Shown in pieces: positions 41,342 to 49,380 of a stretch of DNA of 64,000 bases. The stretch comes from Gp6-AA40 sp035492455. GTDB taxonomy: Bacteria; Acidobacteriota; Vicinamibacteria; Vicinamibacterales; UBA2999. Within the stretch, counting starts at the first letter, position 1. Each line of letters opens with the position of its first letter. The position numbers and the translations under genes were made by a program. The stretch is from contig DATJJE010000050.1 of assembly GCA_035492455.1 (NCBI GenBank), forward strand, positions 62,001 to 126,000, given 5' to 3'. The notes beneath the pieces were generated by a model that made no database searches, was not told the origin of the DNA, and saw only the letters and a program-made list of their open reading frames with translations.

Positions 41342-44300
41342 AACCCATACTTGACGCCGAACTGCATGATGCGCGGCGTGCCGGCCTGCGTTGTGATACG
41401 ACCGAACGTCGCGGCGGCGAAGTTCAGGTTCGGCACGTCCCAGTTGAAATTGTTGGTCAGGTTGAAGACCTCCACGCGCAGCTCCAGGTTCTGAGTCGAT
41501 GCGATCGAGACCAGCCGCGAGATGGCGAGGTCGACCTTCCAGAATCCCGGGCCGTCGATGCTGTTCCGCTGGTAGGTGCCGAACCCTCCGGGCGCGGGCT
41601 GCGCGAAGGCCGCTCGATTCAGGTAATTGTTCAACGTCTTTTCGCCGTACACGTCGTTCGAGATCTGATCGACCCGCTGATTCGCCTGGCCGTTGAACGC
41701 ATTGTCGCGCCCGCTCAGGATGTTGAGCGGGGTTCCCGATCGGATGTTGAGGATGCCTGATACTCGCCAGTTCGATGCGAACTGACCGAGCGCGCCGTTC
41801 ACGTGCGGCGTCGTGTACCCGACCGTACCGTTGCCGATGTGCGTTCGGTCGCCGTCGCAGCGGCCGTAATCCGCATTCGGGTCGGCCGGATTGGTGAACC
41901 CGATCCCGAACTGCGCATTCGGCGCCATCTCGAGCCCCTCGCAGCGCGAGAACGTGTAGTTCGCATTCACGCTCACGCCGTTGGCCGAACGCCGCTGCGC
42001 CTCCAGCTTCAGCCCGCGATATTTTTGCGTGCCCACTGCCGCATGGCTGTCGAGATTGCTGATGAGCGCTGCCGATGCCGGATTTTCGCCAGAGAGCGAC
42101 AGCACACGCCGCTGGTTCAAGTTGTTGTTGGTCGTGCACACCGGGAACGAAACGCCCTGCAGGACGCACGGACCAAGACCGAGGAACACGCCCGGATTCA
42201 GCGCCACGAGGCCCCACAGCCGGTCGGTGTAGCTGCCAAGATAGCTGACCGATGTGCCCCAGTTGGAACCAAGTTGCTTTTCGATGGTGACGTTCCAGGA
42301 CTGCACGCGTGGTGCGTTGATGTCGGGATCCATCGACGACAGTGTTCCGCCAACCGGGTACACCGTATCCGGACCGACAGCGATCGGGTGGGGATTCCCG
42401 CCGATATCGCGGTACGGATCGTCGAACAGGCCGGACGGGTCGCTGACCAGCGTGCGGTTGCCGTACGGCGGTGCCGCGGCGAGGTTGTTGAAGTACTCGC
42501 CTCCGGGATAGTCGTACATGAGCGCGTACGACGACCTGATGGCGAGACGCCCGTCGCCGCGCACATCCCACGCCACGCCCGCGCGCGGCGAGAAGTTCCA
42601 CCATTTCTTGTTCAGCCCCGATGTGCCCGGTGGAAAGCCCGGATCACCCGGATAGATGAAGCCTGCGGGCGCGTTGTGGAACACCGAGCTCTTCACGTTC
42701 TGTTTGAAGCGGTCGCGATCGAAGATCGTGTTGGCGCCGCGCGTGAGGTTCTGGCTGAAGAACGGCTCCCAGCGGATGCCCGCGTTGATCGTCACGCGTC
42801 TGGCGGCGCGCCACGTGTCCTGCGCGTAGACGCCCTGGTACCACTGGTAATAATCGACGCCGGAGAGGCCCGATTGATCGATCGTGGCGACGCGCCCGAG
42901 GAGCATGTCCGCCAGTCCCAATCCTGACGCCTGGCCGGTGAAGGTCCACTGTCCGCCGCCGCGGGCCCACGTCCTGAACGACACTCTGAAGTGGGCGACG
43001 CTCGCGCCGAGCCCGATCTGGTGGTCGCCCTTCACCAGCGTCAGGTCGTCATTGACCTGGAACGAGTTGTTGTCGGCGATGCCCCGCGTCGATGTCGCAG
43101 CCGCGATCTGAAACCCGCCTGTGACGACGACGATCATCGAGCCAGGTACGTAGGTGGCCGCTTTGATGCCGAGAGACGGAGGATCGAAGTACGGGTCGTT
43201 GTCGCGATTGACCGCCGTGCGGTTGAAGGCAAAGCGGAGCGAGTTGACGGTGTTGCTGCCGAAAATCTTCGTGTCGCCGAGCGTCAGCGACTGCGCCAGG
43301 TTGTCGATCTTCGGGTTCCTCGTCGTCAGAATGTTGCCTGTCTTGCCAAAGGCCGACGGTTTCTTGTCGCGCGAGGCCATGTAGCGGCCGAACACGGTGT
43401 GGTTCGCGCCGAGTTGGTAGTCGAGGCGGCCGACGTACTGCCCTTCGTCGCGATCGTCCGGCTGGCTGTAGGTAATCTGTCCGCAGGGATCGGTCGTCTT
43501 CGGCAGGAAGCCCGCCATCTTCACCGCGGCGGGACTGAACCGCGCGGGATCGATGCGATTGCCGACAAAACCGGCGCCGAGGTTGACCTGGCGCCCCTGG
43601 CATGCCGCCGACGCGAACGTCGTGAAGTCGCCTGCCAACATCGCTGCGGTCGGCACAAACGCAATGAGATCCGGCGGTGTCTGTCGCGTCCGCGTGCCCT
43701 GATAGCCGGCGAAATAGAACAACCTGTCATGAACGATCGGTCCGCCGACGGTGCCGCCGTACTGATTGCGCTTCAGCCCATCGTCGAACCGCTTGCCGTC
43801 GGGACCGATGCCTGCAAACGGGCTCTTCGCATTGAACCGGCGGTCACGAAGGAATTCGAACAGGTTTCCGTGAAGCGTGTTCGTGCCCGACTTGGTCACG
43901 GCGTTCACCGAGGCAGCCGAGCGCATGCCGCTCTGCGCGGCGAGACCGCTCGTCGCGACGCGGAATTCCTGCAGCGCGTCGGGAAAGGGAAGCGGAAGGC
44001 TGGCGGAGTTCTGCGGATCGTTGTGCACGGCGCCGTCGAGCGTATACGCCACGCCAAACTGCAGTCCGCCGGCGACTGAGATGTTGACACCGCCTTGGAA
44101 GTTCCTGCTGTTCGGACGGTCGGTCTCGACCGCGGCGCCGGCGAGGATGATGAGATCGGTAACCTGTCGTCCCTGCAGCGGCAGCTCAACGATCCGCTCC
44201 TGTTCGACGACGGTGCTGATGCCAGCGCTGCGGACGTCGACGAGCGGCGCCGCACCTTCGACGGAGATGGTTTCTTCGACGTTGCCGAGAGCGAGCGCGA

Positions 44301-44619
44301 CATTGATCGTCGGCTTTGCGTCGACGCGCAGCACGATGCCGGTCTGCACGTAGCTGCGGAACCCCTGCAGGGAAACCTCCAGCCTGTACGGACCGGTCGG
44401 CAGGTTCGTGATGACCCAGGACCCATTCGCTTCGGTAGTAACCGTTCGAGTAAACCCCGTGTCGGTCTGCGTGGAGGTAACGGTAGCGCCGGGAAGTACG
44501 GCGCCGCTCTCATCGGTGACCCGCCCGTTCAGTTCGGCGGTAGCCTGCGCCCGCGCAAGGGAGCTGGTGAGAAGAAGAACGATTCCGGTGATGACGACAT
44601 TGCGAAGAATGGTGCGCAT
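41338..44619 (-). CDS. TonB-dependent receptor, Oar-like, with carboxypeptidase-regulatory N-terminus
   Basis: 1093 residues. Signal peptide (VVITGIVLLLTSSLARAQ); residues 25-110 carboxypeptidase-regulatory-like domain (LNGRVTDESGAVLPGATVTSTQT, GSWVITNLPTGPYRLEVSLQGF); plug domain with LPLQGRQVTDLI; then a long beta-barrel ending in a terminal aromatic (QFGVKYGF). A TonB box is not obvious. This receptor class is greatly expanded in Acidobacteria and probably takes up large or polymeric substrates. Confidence 0.95.
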   Translation of the reverse strand: MRTILRNVVITGIVLLLTSSLARAQATAELNGRVTDESGAVLPGATVTSTQTDTGFTRTVTTEANGSWVITNLPTGPYRLEVSLQGFRSYVQTGIVLRVDAKPTINVALALGNVEETISVEGAAPLVDVRSAGISTVVEQERIVELPLQGRQVTDLIILAGAAVETDRPNSRNFQGGVNISVAGGLQFGVAYTLDGAVHNDPQNSASLPLPFPDALQEFRVATSGLAAQSGMRSAASVNAVTKSGTNTLHGNLFEFLRDRRFNAKSPFAGIGPDGKRFDDGLKRNQYGGTVGGPIVHDRLFYFAGYQGTRTRQTPPDLIAFVPTAAMLAGDFTTFASAACQGRQVNLGAGFVGNRIDPARFSPAAVKMAGFLPKTTDPCGQITYSQPDDRDEGQYVGRLDYQLGANHTVFGRYMASRDKKPSAFGKTGNILTTRNPKIDNLAQSLTLGDTKIFGSNTVNSLRFAFNRTAVNRDNDPYFDPPSLGIKAATYVPGSMIVVVTGGFQIAAATSTRGIADNNSFQVNDDLTLVKGDHQIGLGASVAHFRVSFRTWARGGGQWTFTGQASGLGLADMLLGRVATIDQSGLSGVDYYQWYQGVYAQDTWRAARRVTINAGIRWEPFFSQNLTRGANTIFDRDRFKQNVKSSVFHNAPAGFIYPGDPGFPPGTSGLNKKWWNFSPRAGVAWDVRGDGRLAIRSSYALMYDYPGGEYFNNLAAAPPYGNRTLVSDPSGLFDDPYRDIGGNPHPIAVGPDTVYPVGGTLSSMDPDINAPRVQSWNVTIEKQLGSNWGTSVSYLGSYTDRLWGLVALNPGVFLGLGPCVLQGVSFPVCTTNNNLNQRRVLSLSGENPASAALISNLDSHAAVGTQKYRGLKLEAQRRSANGVSVNANYTFSRCEGLEMAPNAQFGIGFTNPADPNADYGRCDGDRTHIGNGTVGYTTPHVNGALGQFASNWRVSGILNIRSGTPLNILSGRDNAFNGQANQRVDQISNDVYGEKTLNNYLNRAAFAQPAPGGFGTYQRNSIDGPGFWKVDLAISRLVSIASTQNLELRVEVFNLTNNFNWDVPNLNFAAATFGRITTQAGTPRIMQFGVKYGF

Positions 44620-44635
44620 CGTTGTGACCCCCGCG

Positions 44636-45067
44636 TTACGGTTGCCATCCAGGTGGCGTTCCGGTCGATCGCTGGGGCACTAGTTTGGTGCCATCCTGCT
44701 TGGTCACTTTGCCGAGCCACGCGTATGGTTGGCCGACGAGCGGGAACCCTTCTACGGTAACCAAATCCCCGGTGTGCAGAGAATCTTTTGACCATCCCTC
44801 GCGCACCAGCCAGGCAGCCGGAGTCGTGTCAAAACGCCAGACGACCTGATCTCCGTTTGGTCCTTTGGTCTCGACGAACAGCTCGCTGTGTGGACTCCGC
44901 CATTCAAAGCGGACAACCCGGCCCTCGATCTTCACAACGTCCTTGAGGTTCTTGGAGAAGTACGCCGTAGAGTGATGCGCAAATGCGTCCACCGACCACC
45001 CGAATGTGACCGCAATCGCCAGAGTGAACCTCGCCGCCGCCGACAGTGTGCCTAACGACCGTCTCAT
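44636..45067 (-). CDS. DUF6152-family secreted protein (paralogue)
   Basis: 143 residues. Signal segment (AARFTLAIAVTFGWSVDAFA) then the family motif AHHSTAYFSKNLKDVVKIEGRVVRFEWRSPHSELFVET and VREGWSKDSLHTGDLVTVEGFPLV. It lies 16 bp upstream of the TonB receptor and 19 bp downstream of a secreted-family gene, all on the minus strand, so probably one transcript. Confidence 0.85.
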   Translation of the reverse strand: MRRSLGTLSAAARFTLAIAVTFGWSVDAFAHHSTAYFSKNLKDVVKIEGRVVRFEWRSPHSELFVETKGPNGDQVVWRFDTTPAAWLVREGWSKDSLHTGDLVTVEGFPLVGQPYAWLGKVTKQDGTKLVPQRSTGTPPGWQP

Positions 45068-45086
45068 GGGTGAGTCCTCGTGTGAG

Positions 45087-45812
45087 TTAGTTGTCGGGTG
45101 GGTAAATGGACTTGTGGAATTGCGCCCCGAACCTTGAATCCTCCGGGTCGCAATCGTAGGGCGTCAGCTCTTCCTTCCGAAGCGTGTATTCGTAGTCCCA
45201 GTGGAACGGTTGCTTGAGGACAAGTGGATCGACCGAGACTGTTTGCATTTTCAAAACGTCGCCTTCGCGCCAGTAAGTCTCGGTCACCTTCTTCATCGCC
45301 GTTGCGGGAACGAAACGGTTGGAATTGAATCCTCTCGAATCGGGAGTGAACTTGGTGGTCTCGACCACCAGCCGGCCTCCGTCGTAGCGGCCAATCGAGT
45401 GTCCCTGGATCGAGTAATCGTACGCCCCCGGTTTCGGATGACCGTGACCGTCCAGCCAGACGGTCCGGACGACGTCCATCTTCTCGTAGCGGATGATCAC
45501 CCGATCGGGCTGCTGCGTGATTTGGAAGTCGTAGTCATCGTTCATCAGCGCCGGTACGGGGATCGGCACACAGTCATAGGTTGGTGAGAGGGCGTTCTCG
45601 TATGCCTTCTCATAGCCGAGAGCTCTGTTCGTGGGCGCCATCGGCGGGTTGGGCTTGCCGTTGAGAGGTCCCTTGCGGTGCCAGATTCCGGTGAGATTGG
45701 GAGTGGCCGACGACACAGCCGCGGACTGCGCCGCAACGCGCCGCGCAACGGGTTCGGCGCCGACGATGAGGAGTAAACCCGCCGCGAGGGCAAGAGCGAC
45801 TGCGGTCTTCAT
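45087..45812 (-). CDS. Secreted protein of the 'GRWEGNTLVIDVTN' family (paralogue)
   Basis: 241 residues from ATG 45812. Signal peptide TAVALALAAGLLLIVGAEP. Core: VWLDGHGHPKPGAYDYSIQGHSIGRYDGGRLVVETTKF, then ATAMKKVTETYWREGDVLKMQTVSVDP. Shorter than its relatives and lacks the N-terminal DGKPDLSG segment, which is replaced by ATPNLTGIWHRKG. First gene of the minus-strand set with DUF6152 and the TonB receptor. Confidence 0.8.
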   Translation of the reverse strand: MKTAVALALAAGLLLIVGAEPVARRVAAQSAAVSSATPNLTGIWHRKGPLNGKPNPPMAPTNRALGYEKAYENALSPTYDCVPIPVPALMNDDYDFQITQQPDRVIIRYEKMDVVRTVWLDGHGHPKPGAYDYSIQGHSIGRYDGGRLVVETTKFTPDSRGFNSNRFVPATAMKKVTETYWREGDVLKMQTVSVDPLVLKQPFHWDYEYTLRKEELTPYDCDPEDSRFGAQFHKSIYPPDN

Positions 45813-45922
45813 GCCGGATCTCCATGGGATCACGCCTGCGAGGTCTCGAAAGTGCCGCAATTGTGCGGCGGGCGGCGGCGCCGGTCAAGAAATCAGTGAC
45901 GCATTGCGACGACTACGCTCCC

Positions 45923-45941
45923 GGGGCGATACTTACGCCCC
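45923..45941 (+). promoter_or_regulatory. Stem-loop abutting the E1-alpha start codon
   Basis: GGGGCG (45923-45928) pairs with CGCCCC (45936-45941) across the loop ATACTTA; the ATG begins at the next base. The hairpin occupies the position where a Shine-Dalgarno sequence would be expected, and none is visible. It could limit translation initiation, or the transcript may start inside it. Confidence 0.4.
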
Positions 45942-46934
45942 ATGACCATTGCAGCGAAACAGGATGCGGCAGGGCTCGGCGTTCAAAAGGCCCTGCACAT
46001 GTACCGGCAGATGATCGCCATCCGCGCCTTCGAGGAGCGCGCCAACGACCTGTATACGCGGGCACTTATGCCGGGACTGGCACACCTATATATAGGGGAG
46101 GAGGCTGTGGCCGTCGGCGTCTGCGAAGCGCTTCGCCCCGACGACTACATCACCAGCACGCACCGCGGCCACGGCCATTGCCTCGCCAAAGGCGCGGCGC
46201 CGGACCTGATGTTCGCGGAGCTCCTCGGCAAAGAAGCGGGTTACTGCAAAGGGAAGGGCGGATCGATGCACATCGCCGATCCGGGCACCGGCAACCTGGG
46301 CGCGAACGCCATCGTGGGCGGTGGGGCGGCGCTCGCGACCGGCGCGGCCTACGCGTCCAAGATGCTCGGACAGGACCGCGTGGCGGTTTGTTTCTTCGGC
46401 GAAGGCGCCCTCGGCCAGGGCGTGCTCTACGAATCGATGAATCTTGCACAGCTCTGGAAGCTGCCGATCCTCTATGTGTGCGAGAACAACATGTACAACG
46501 AGTACACGCATTTCTCGGAGACGACCGCCGGCGATATCCCAACCCGGGCGACAGCGTTTGGCCTGCAGTCAGAAACAGTTGACGGTCAGGACGTTCGTGC
46601 AGTCCACGCCGCGGCGTCGAAGATGGTGGAACGCGCCCGTCGCGGCGATGGGCCTGCGTTTCTGTTGATGAACACTTACCGGTTCCGCGGCCACCATGTC
46701 GGCGATATCGCACGGGATTACTACCGGTCGAAACAGGAAGAGCAGCGCTGGATGTCAGAGCGCGACCCGATTGCGCTCTTTGGCGGTTGGCTCGTGGCCG
46801 AAGGACTCGCCGAGAAGGGCGAGCTCGATCGCATGGAAACCGAGGTGGCTGCCGAGATGGATGCGGCCGTCGAGTTCGCCAAGAACGCGCCCTATCCGGA
46901 TCCCGCGCGCGTCGATGAGGACGTCTATGCCTGA
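45942..46934 (+). CDS. 2-oxoacid dehydrogenase E1 component, alpha subunit
   Basis: 330 residues. TPP-binding features of the PDH/acetoin-dehydrogenase alpha family: HRGHGHCLAKGA, GSMHIADPGTGNLGANAIVGG, VAVCFFGEGALGQGVLYESMN, and CENNMYNEYTHFSE. The TPP motif has Glu in place of the usual Asp (GEGALGQG). Forms a heterotetramer with the beta subunit, whose gene overlaps by 8 bp. The natural substrate (pyruvate, acetoin or a branched 2-oxoacid) cannot be told from sequence. Confidence 0.93.
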   Translation: MTIAAKQDAAGLGVQKALHMYRQMIAIRAFEERANDLYTRALMPGLAHLYIGEEAVAVGVCEALRPDDYITSTHRGHGHCLAKGAAPDLMFAELLGKEAGYCKGKGGSMHIADPGTGNLGANAIVGGGAALATGAAYASKMLGQDRVAVCFFGEGALGQGVLYESMNLAQLWKLPILYVCENNMYNEYTHFSETTAGDIPTRATAFGLQSETVDGQDVRAVHAAASKMVERARRGDGPAFLLMNTYRFRGHHVGDIARDYYRSKQEEQRWMSERDPIALFGGWLVAEGLAEKGELDRMETEVAAEMDAAVEFAKNAPYPDPARVDEDVYA

Positions 46935-47928
46935 AACCGCAACCGCCGTTCGAGAAATCAGCTTCGCCGATGCCATCCGCGAGGCGCTCGCGGAGGAAAT
47001 GCGGCGCGATCCGACGGTCTTCGTCATCGGCGAGGATGTCGCCGAGGCGGGCACTCCCTTCAAGGTCGTCAAAGGTCTCGTCGATGAATTCGGCAAGGCC
47101 CGCGTCGTTGACACGCCTATCTCCGAGGCGGGATTCACGGGGCTCGCCGTGGGCGCCGCGATGGCAGGCATGCGGCCGGTCGTCGACATCATGTTCGGCG
47201 ACTTCATGACGCTGATCATGGACCAGGTCGTCAACCAGGCCGCGAAGATCCACTACATGTCAGGCGGCAAGTGGAAGGTGCCGATGGTGATTCGCGCGAC
47301 GATGGGCGCGACGCGCAGGTCGGCGGCGCAGCATTCGCAGTCGCTGCACGCCTGGCCGAGTCACATCCCCGGATTGAAGGTGGCGATTCCGTCAACGCCG
47401 TACGATGCGAAGGGACTCCTCAAAGCCGCGATCCGCGATGACAATCCGGTCGTCATCTTCGAGGACAAGATTTCCTACGCCAAGGTGAAGGGCCCCGTTC
47501 CCGATGAGGAATACGTGATTCCTCTCGGTGTCGCCGACATCAAGCGCGAGGGGAGCGACATCTCGATCATTGCCACGAGCAGCATGGTGCAGGTGGCGCT
47601 CGGCGCGGCGGTGATGCTCGAGGAGGTCGGCGTCGATGCCGAAGTGGTCGATCCGCGGACGACGTGGCCGCTGGACGAGAAAACGCTGATCGAGTCCGTT
47701 CGCAAGACATCGCGGTGCATCGTCGTTGACGAGGGGTACTTCAGATACGGCATCACGGGAGAGATTGCGTCGGTGATCGCGGAGAACGCGTTCTACGATC
47801 TCGACGGTCCGGTGCGGCGACTCGGTGCGCGCCACGTGCCCATACCGTTTGCGCCGCCGCTCGAGGACGCCACGGTTCCAAACGAGCGCGACGTCGTCGC
47901 GCTCGCGCGTCAAATGTGCAACAAATGA
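46927..47928 (+). CDS. 2-oxoacid dehydrogenase E1 component, beta subunit
   Basis: 333 residues from ATG 46927, inside the end of the alpha gene. Transketolase pyrimidine-binding domain: SFADAIREALAEEMRRDPTVFVIGEDVAEAGTPFKV, DTPISEAGFTGLAVGAAMAGMRPVVDIMFGDF, then the C-terminal domain with VDPRTTWPLDEKTLIESV and VVDEGYF. Acts with the alpha subunit. An M24 protein gene separates it from the E2 gene, an unusual interruption. Confidence 0.93.
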   Translation: MPETATAVREISFADAIREALAEEMRRDPTVFVIGEDVAEAGTPFKVVKGLVDEFGKARVVDTPISEAGFTGLAVGAAMAGMRPVVDIMFGDFMTLIMDQVVNQAAKIHYMSGGKWKVPMVIRATMGATRRSAAQHSQSLHAWPSHIPGLKVAIPSTPYDAKGLLKAAIRDDNPVVIFEDKISYAKVKGPVPDEEYVIPLGVADIKREGSDISIIATSSMVQVALGAAVMLEEVGVDAEVVDPRTTWPLDEKTLIESVRKTSRCIVVDEGYFRYGITGEIASVIAENAFYDLDGPVRRLGARHVPIPFAPPLEDATVPNERDVVALARQMCNK

Positions 47929-48018
47929 TTCGTGATTTGCGATTTGTGATTCGCGATTTGTGATTGGCGATCGGTCTTTTCACATCACTAATCACCACTA
48001 GCCGCGGAGGAGATAACG
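47929..48018. repeat. Intergenic word repeat
   Basis: Between the E1-beta stop and the M24 start the sequence is built from variants of GTGATTTGCGATT (GTGATTTGCGATTT, GTGATTCGCGATTT, GTGATTGGCGAT), starting at about 47934. It is AT-rich compared with its surroundings. The final part carries the GGAGGAG ribosome site of the M24 gene. Confidence 0.6.
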
Positions 48019-49380
48019 GTGGCGTTGAAAACGTTCGGCACGATGGGCGTGGATTGGGAGCAGCGGGTCGACTACGACCGGCTGCGGCGCGAGCGCCTCG
48101 CACGTATCAAAGACCTGCTCGGCAAGTCGTCGATGGGCGCGTTGCTCTGCTTCGACATGAACAACGTGCGCTACATCACCTCGACCCACATCGGCACGTG
48201 GGCGCAGGACAAGAACAGCCGCTTCACGCTGCTGCCGCAGAACGACGAGCCGATTCTCTGGGATTTCGGCTCCGCGGCACGGCATCACCAGCTGCATTGC
48301 CCCTGGCTCGGCGAGCGCTCGCGCGCCGGCATTCCCTCGATGCGCGGCGCCATGACACCCGAGATGGGACGTGCCGAAGACGTGGCGAAGAAGATTCGCA
48401 TCGAGCTGGAGAAGCGGGGGCTGCAGAAGGAACCGCTTGGCGTCGACATCATCGAGCCCGATGTGATGATTGCGCTGCAGCGCGAGGGTATCTCGATCGT
48501 CAACGGCCACGCCCTGATGTGCGAGGCGCGCGAGATCAAGACCGAAGACGAAATCACGCTGCTCAATATGTCCGCGATGATGGTGGATGCCGCCTACTAC
48601 GACCTCTACAAGGCGATGAAGCCGGGGATGCGCGAGAACGAAGCGGTCGCGCTGGTTGCCGAGCGCCTCTACGACATGGGCTCCGAATACGTGGAAGGCG
48701 TCAACGCCATCTCGGGTGAGCGCTGCAGTCCGCATCCGCATTTGTTTTCCGACCGGGCGCTTCGGCCGGGCGACCCCGTCTACTACGACATCCTTCATTC
48801 CTACATGGGCTATCGCACCTGCTATTACCGGACGTTCGCCGTCGGCTCCGCGCCACGCGCACTCGTCGACGCATACAAACGGTGCCGCGATTATCTCGAC
48901 GCGTCGATCGAGCTGATTCGACCTGGCCGGCTCACGTCAGAGGTCGCGTCGGTGTGGCCGAAGGCCCAGGAGTTCGGGTTCCCGAACGAGGAGGCGGCGT
49001 TTGCGCTGCAGATGGGACACGGTATCGGGCTCGCGATATGGGAGCGGCCGATGATCAGCCGTCTCGTTTCGCTGGATCATCCACATGAGATCAAGCCTGG
49101 GATGGTCTTTGCGCTGGAAACGTTCTGGCCGTCGACCGATGGCTGGAGCGCGGCGCGCATTGAAGAAGAAATCGTGGTGACGAAGACCGGCCATGAAGTG
49201 ATCACGCGCTTCCCGGCGGAGCAGCTGCTGGTTGCAGGCGCGCCGTTCGTCACCGTTGACGGGACGCTGCCGATCATCCGCGAGACGGAGCAGCCACCGA
49301 ATCCGCAGGTGGTGGAGATGATTGCGAACGCCGCGCGCGCTGAAGCCGACGCCGGCGAAAAGGTGGGTGCGAGCAGCTAG
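48019..49380 (+). CDS. M24 (creatinase/aminopeptidase P fold) protein with altered metal site
   Basis: 453 residues from GTG 48019 after GGAGGAG. An N-terminal creatinase-type domain (ALLCFDMNNVRYITSTHIGTW) is followed by the pita-bread M24 fold. Of the five metal ligands, Asp257 (VYYDILHS), His334 (MGHGIGLAIWERP), Glu367 (FALETFWP) and Glu382 (RIEEEIVV) are present, but the second Asp is Cys268 (GYRTCYYRTF). The overall size is like DddP-type lyases and creatinases. It lies between the E1-beta and E2 genes; the E2 start follows its stop directly. Confidence 0.85.
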   Translation: MALKTFGTMGVDWEQRVDYDRLRRERLARIKDLLGKSSMGALLCFDMNNVRYITSTHIGTWAQDKNSRFTLLPQNDEPILWDFGSAARHHQLHCPWLGERSRAGIPSMRGAMTPEMGRAEDVAKKIRIELEKRGLQKEPLGVDIIEPDVMIALQREGISIVNGHALMCEAREIKTEDEITLLNMSAMMVDAAYYDLYKAMKPGMRENEAVALVAERLYDMGSEYVEGVNAISGERCSPHPHLFSDRALRPGDPVYYDILHSYMGYRTCYYRTFAVGSAPRALVDAYKRCRDYLDASIELIRPGRLTSEVASVWPKAQEFGFPNEEAAFALQMGHGIGLAIWERPMISRLVSLDHPHEIKPGMVFALETFWPSTDGWSAARIEEEIVVTKTGHEVITRFPAEQLLVAGAPFVTVDGTLPIIRETEQPPNPQVVEMIANAARAEADAGEKVGASS

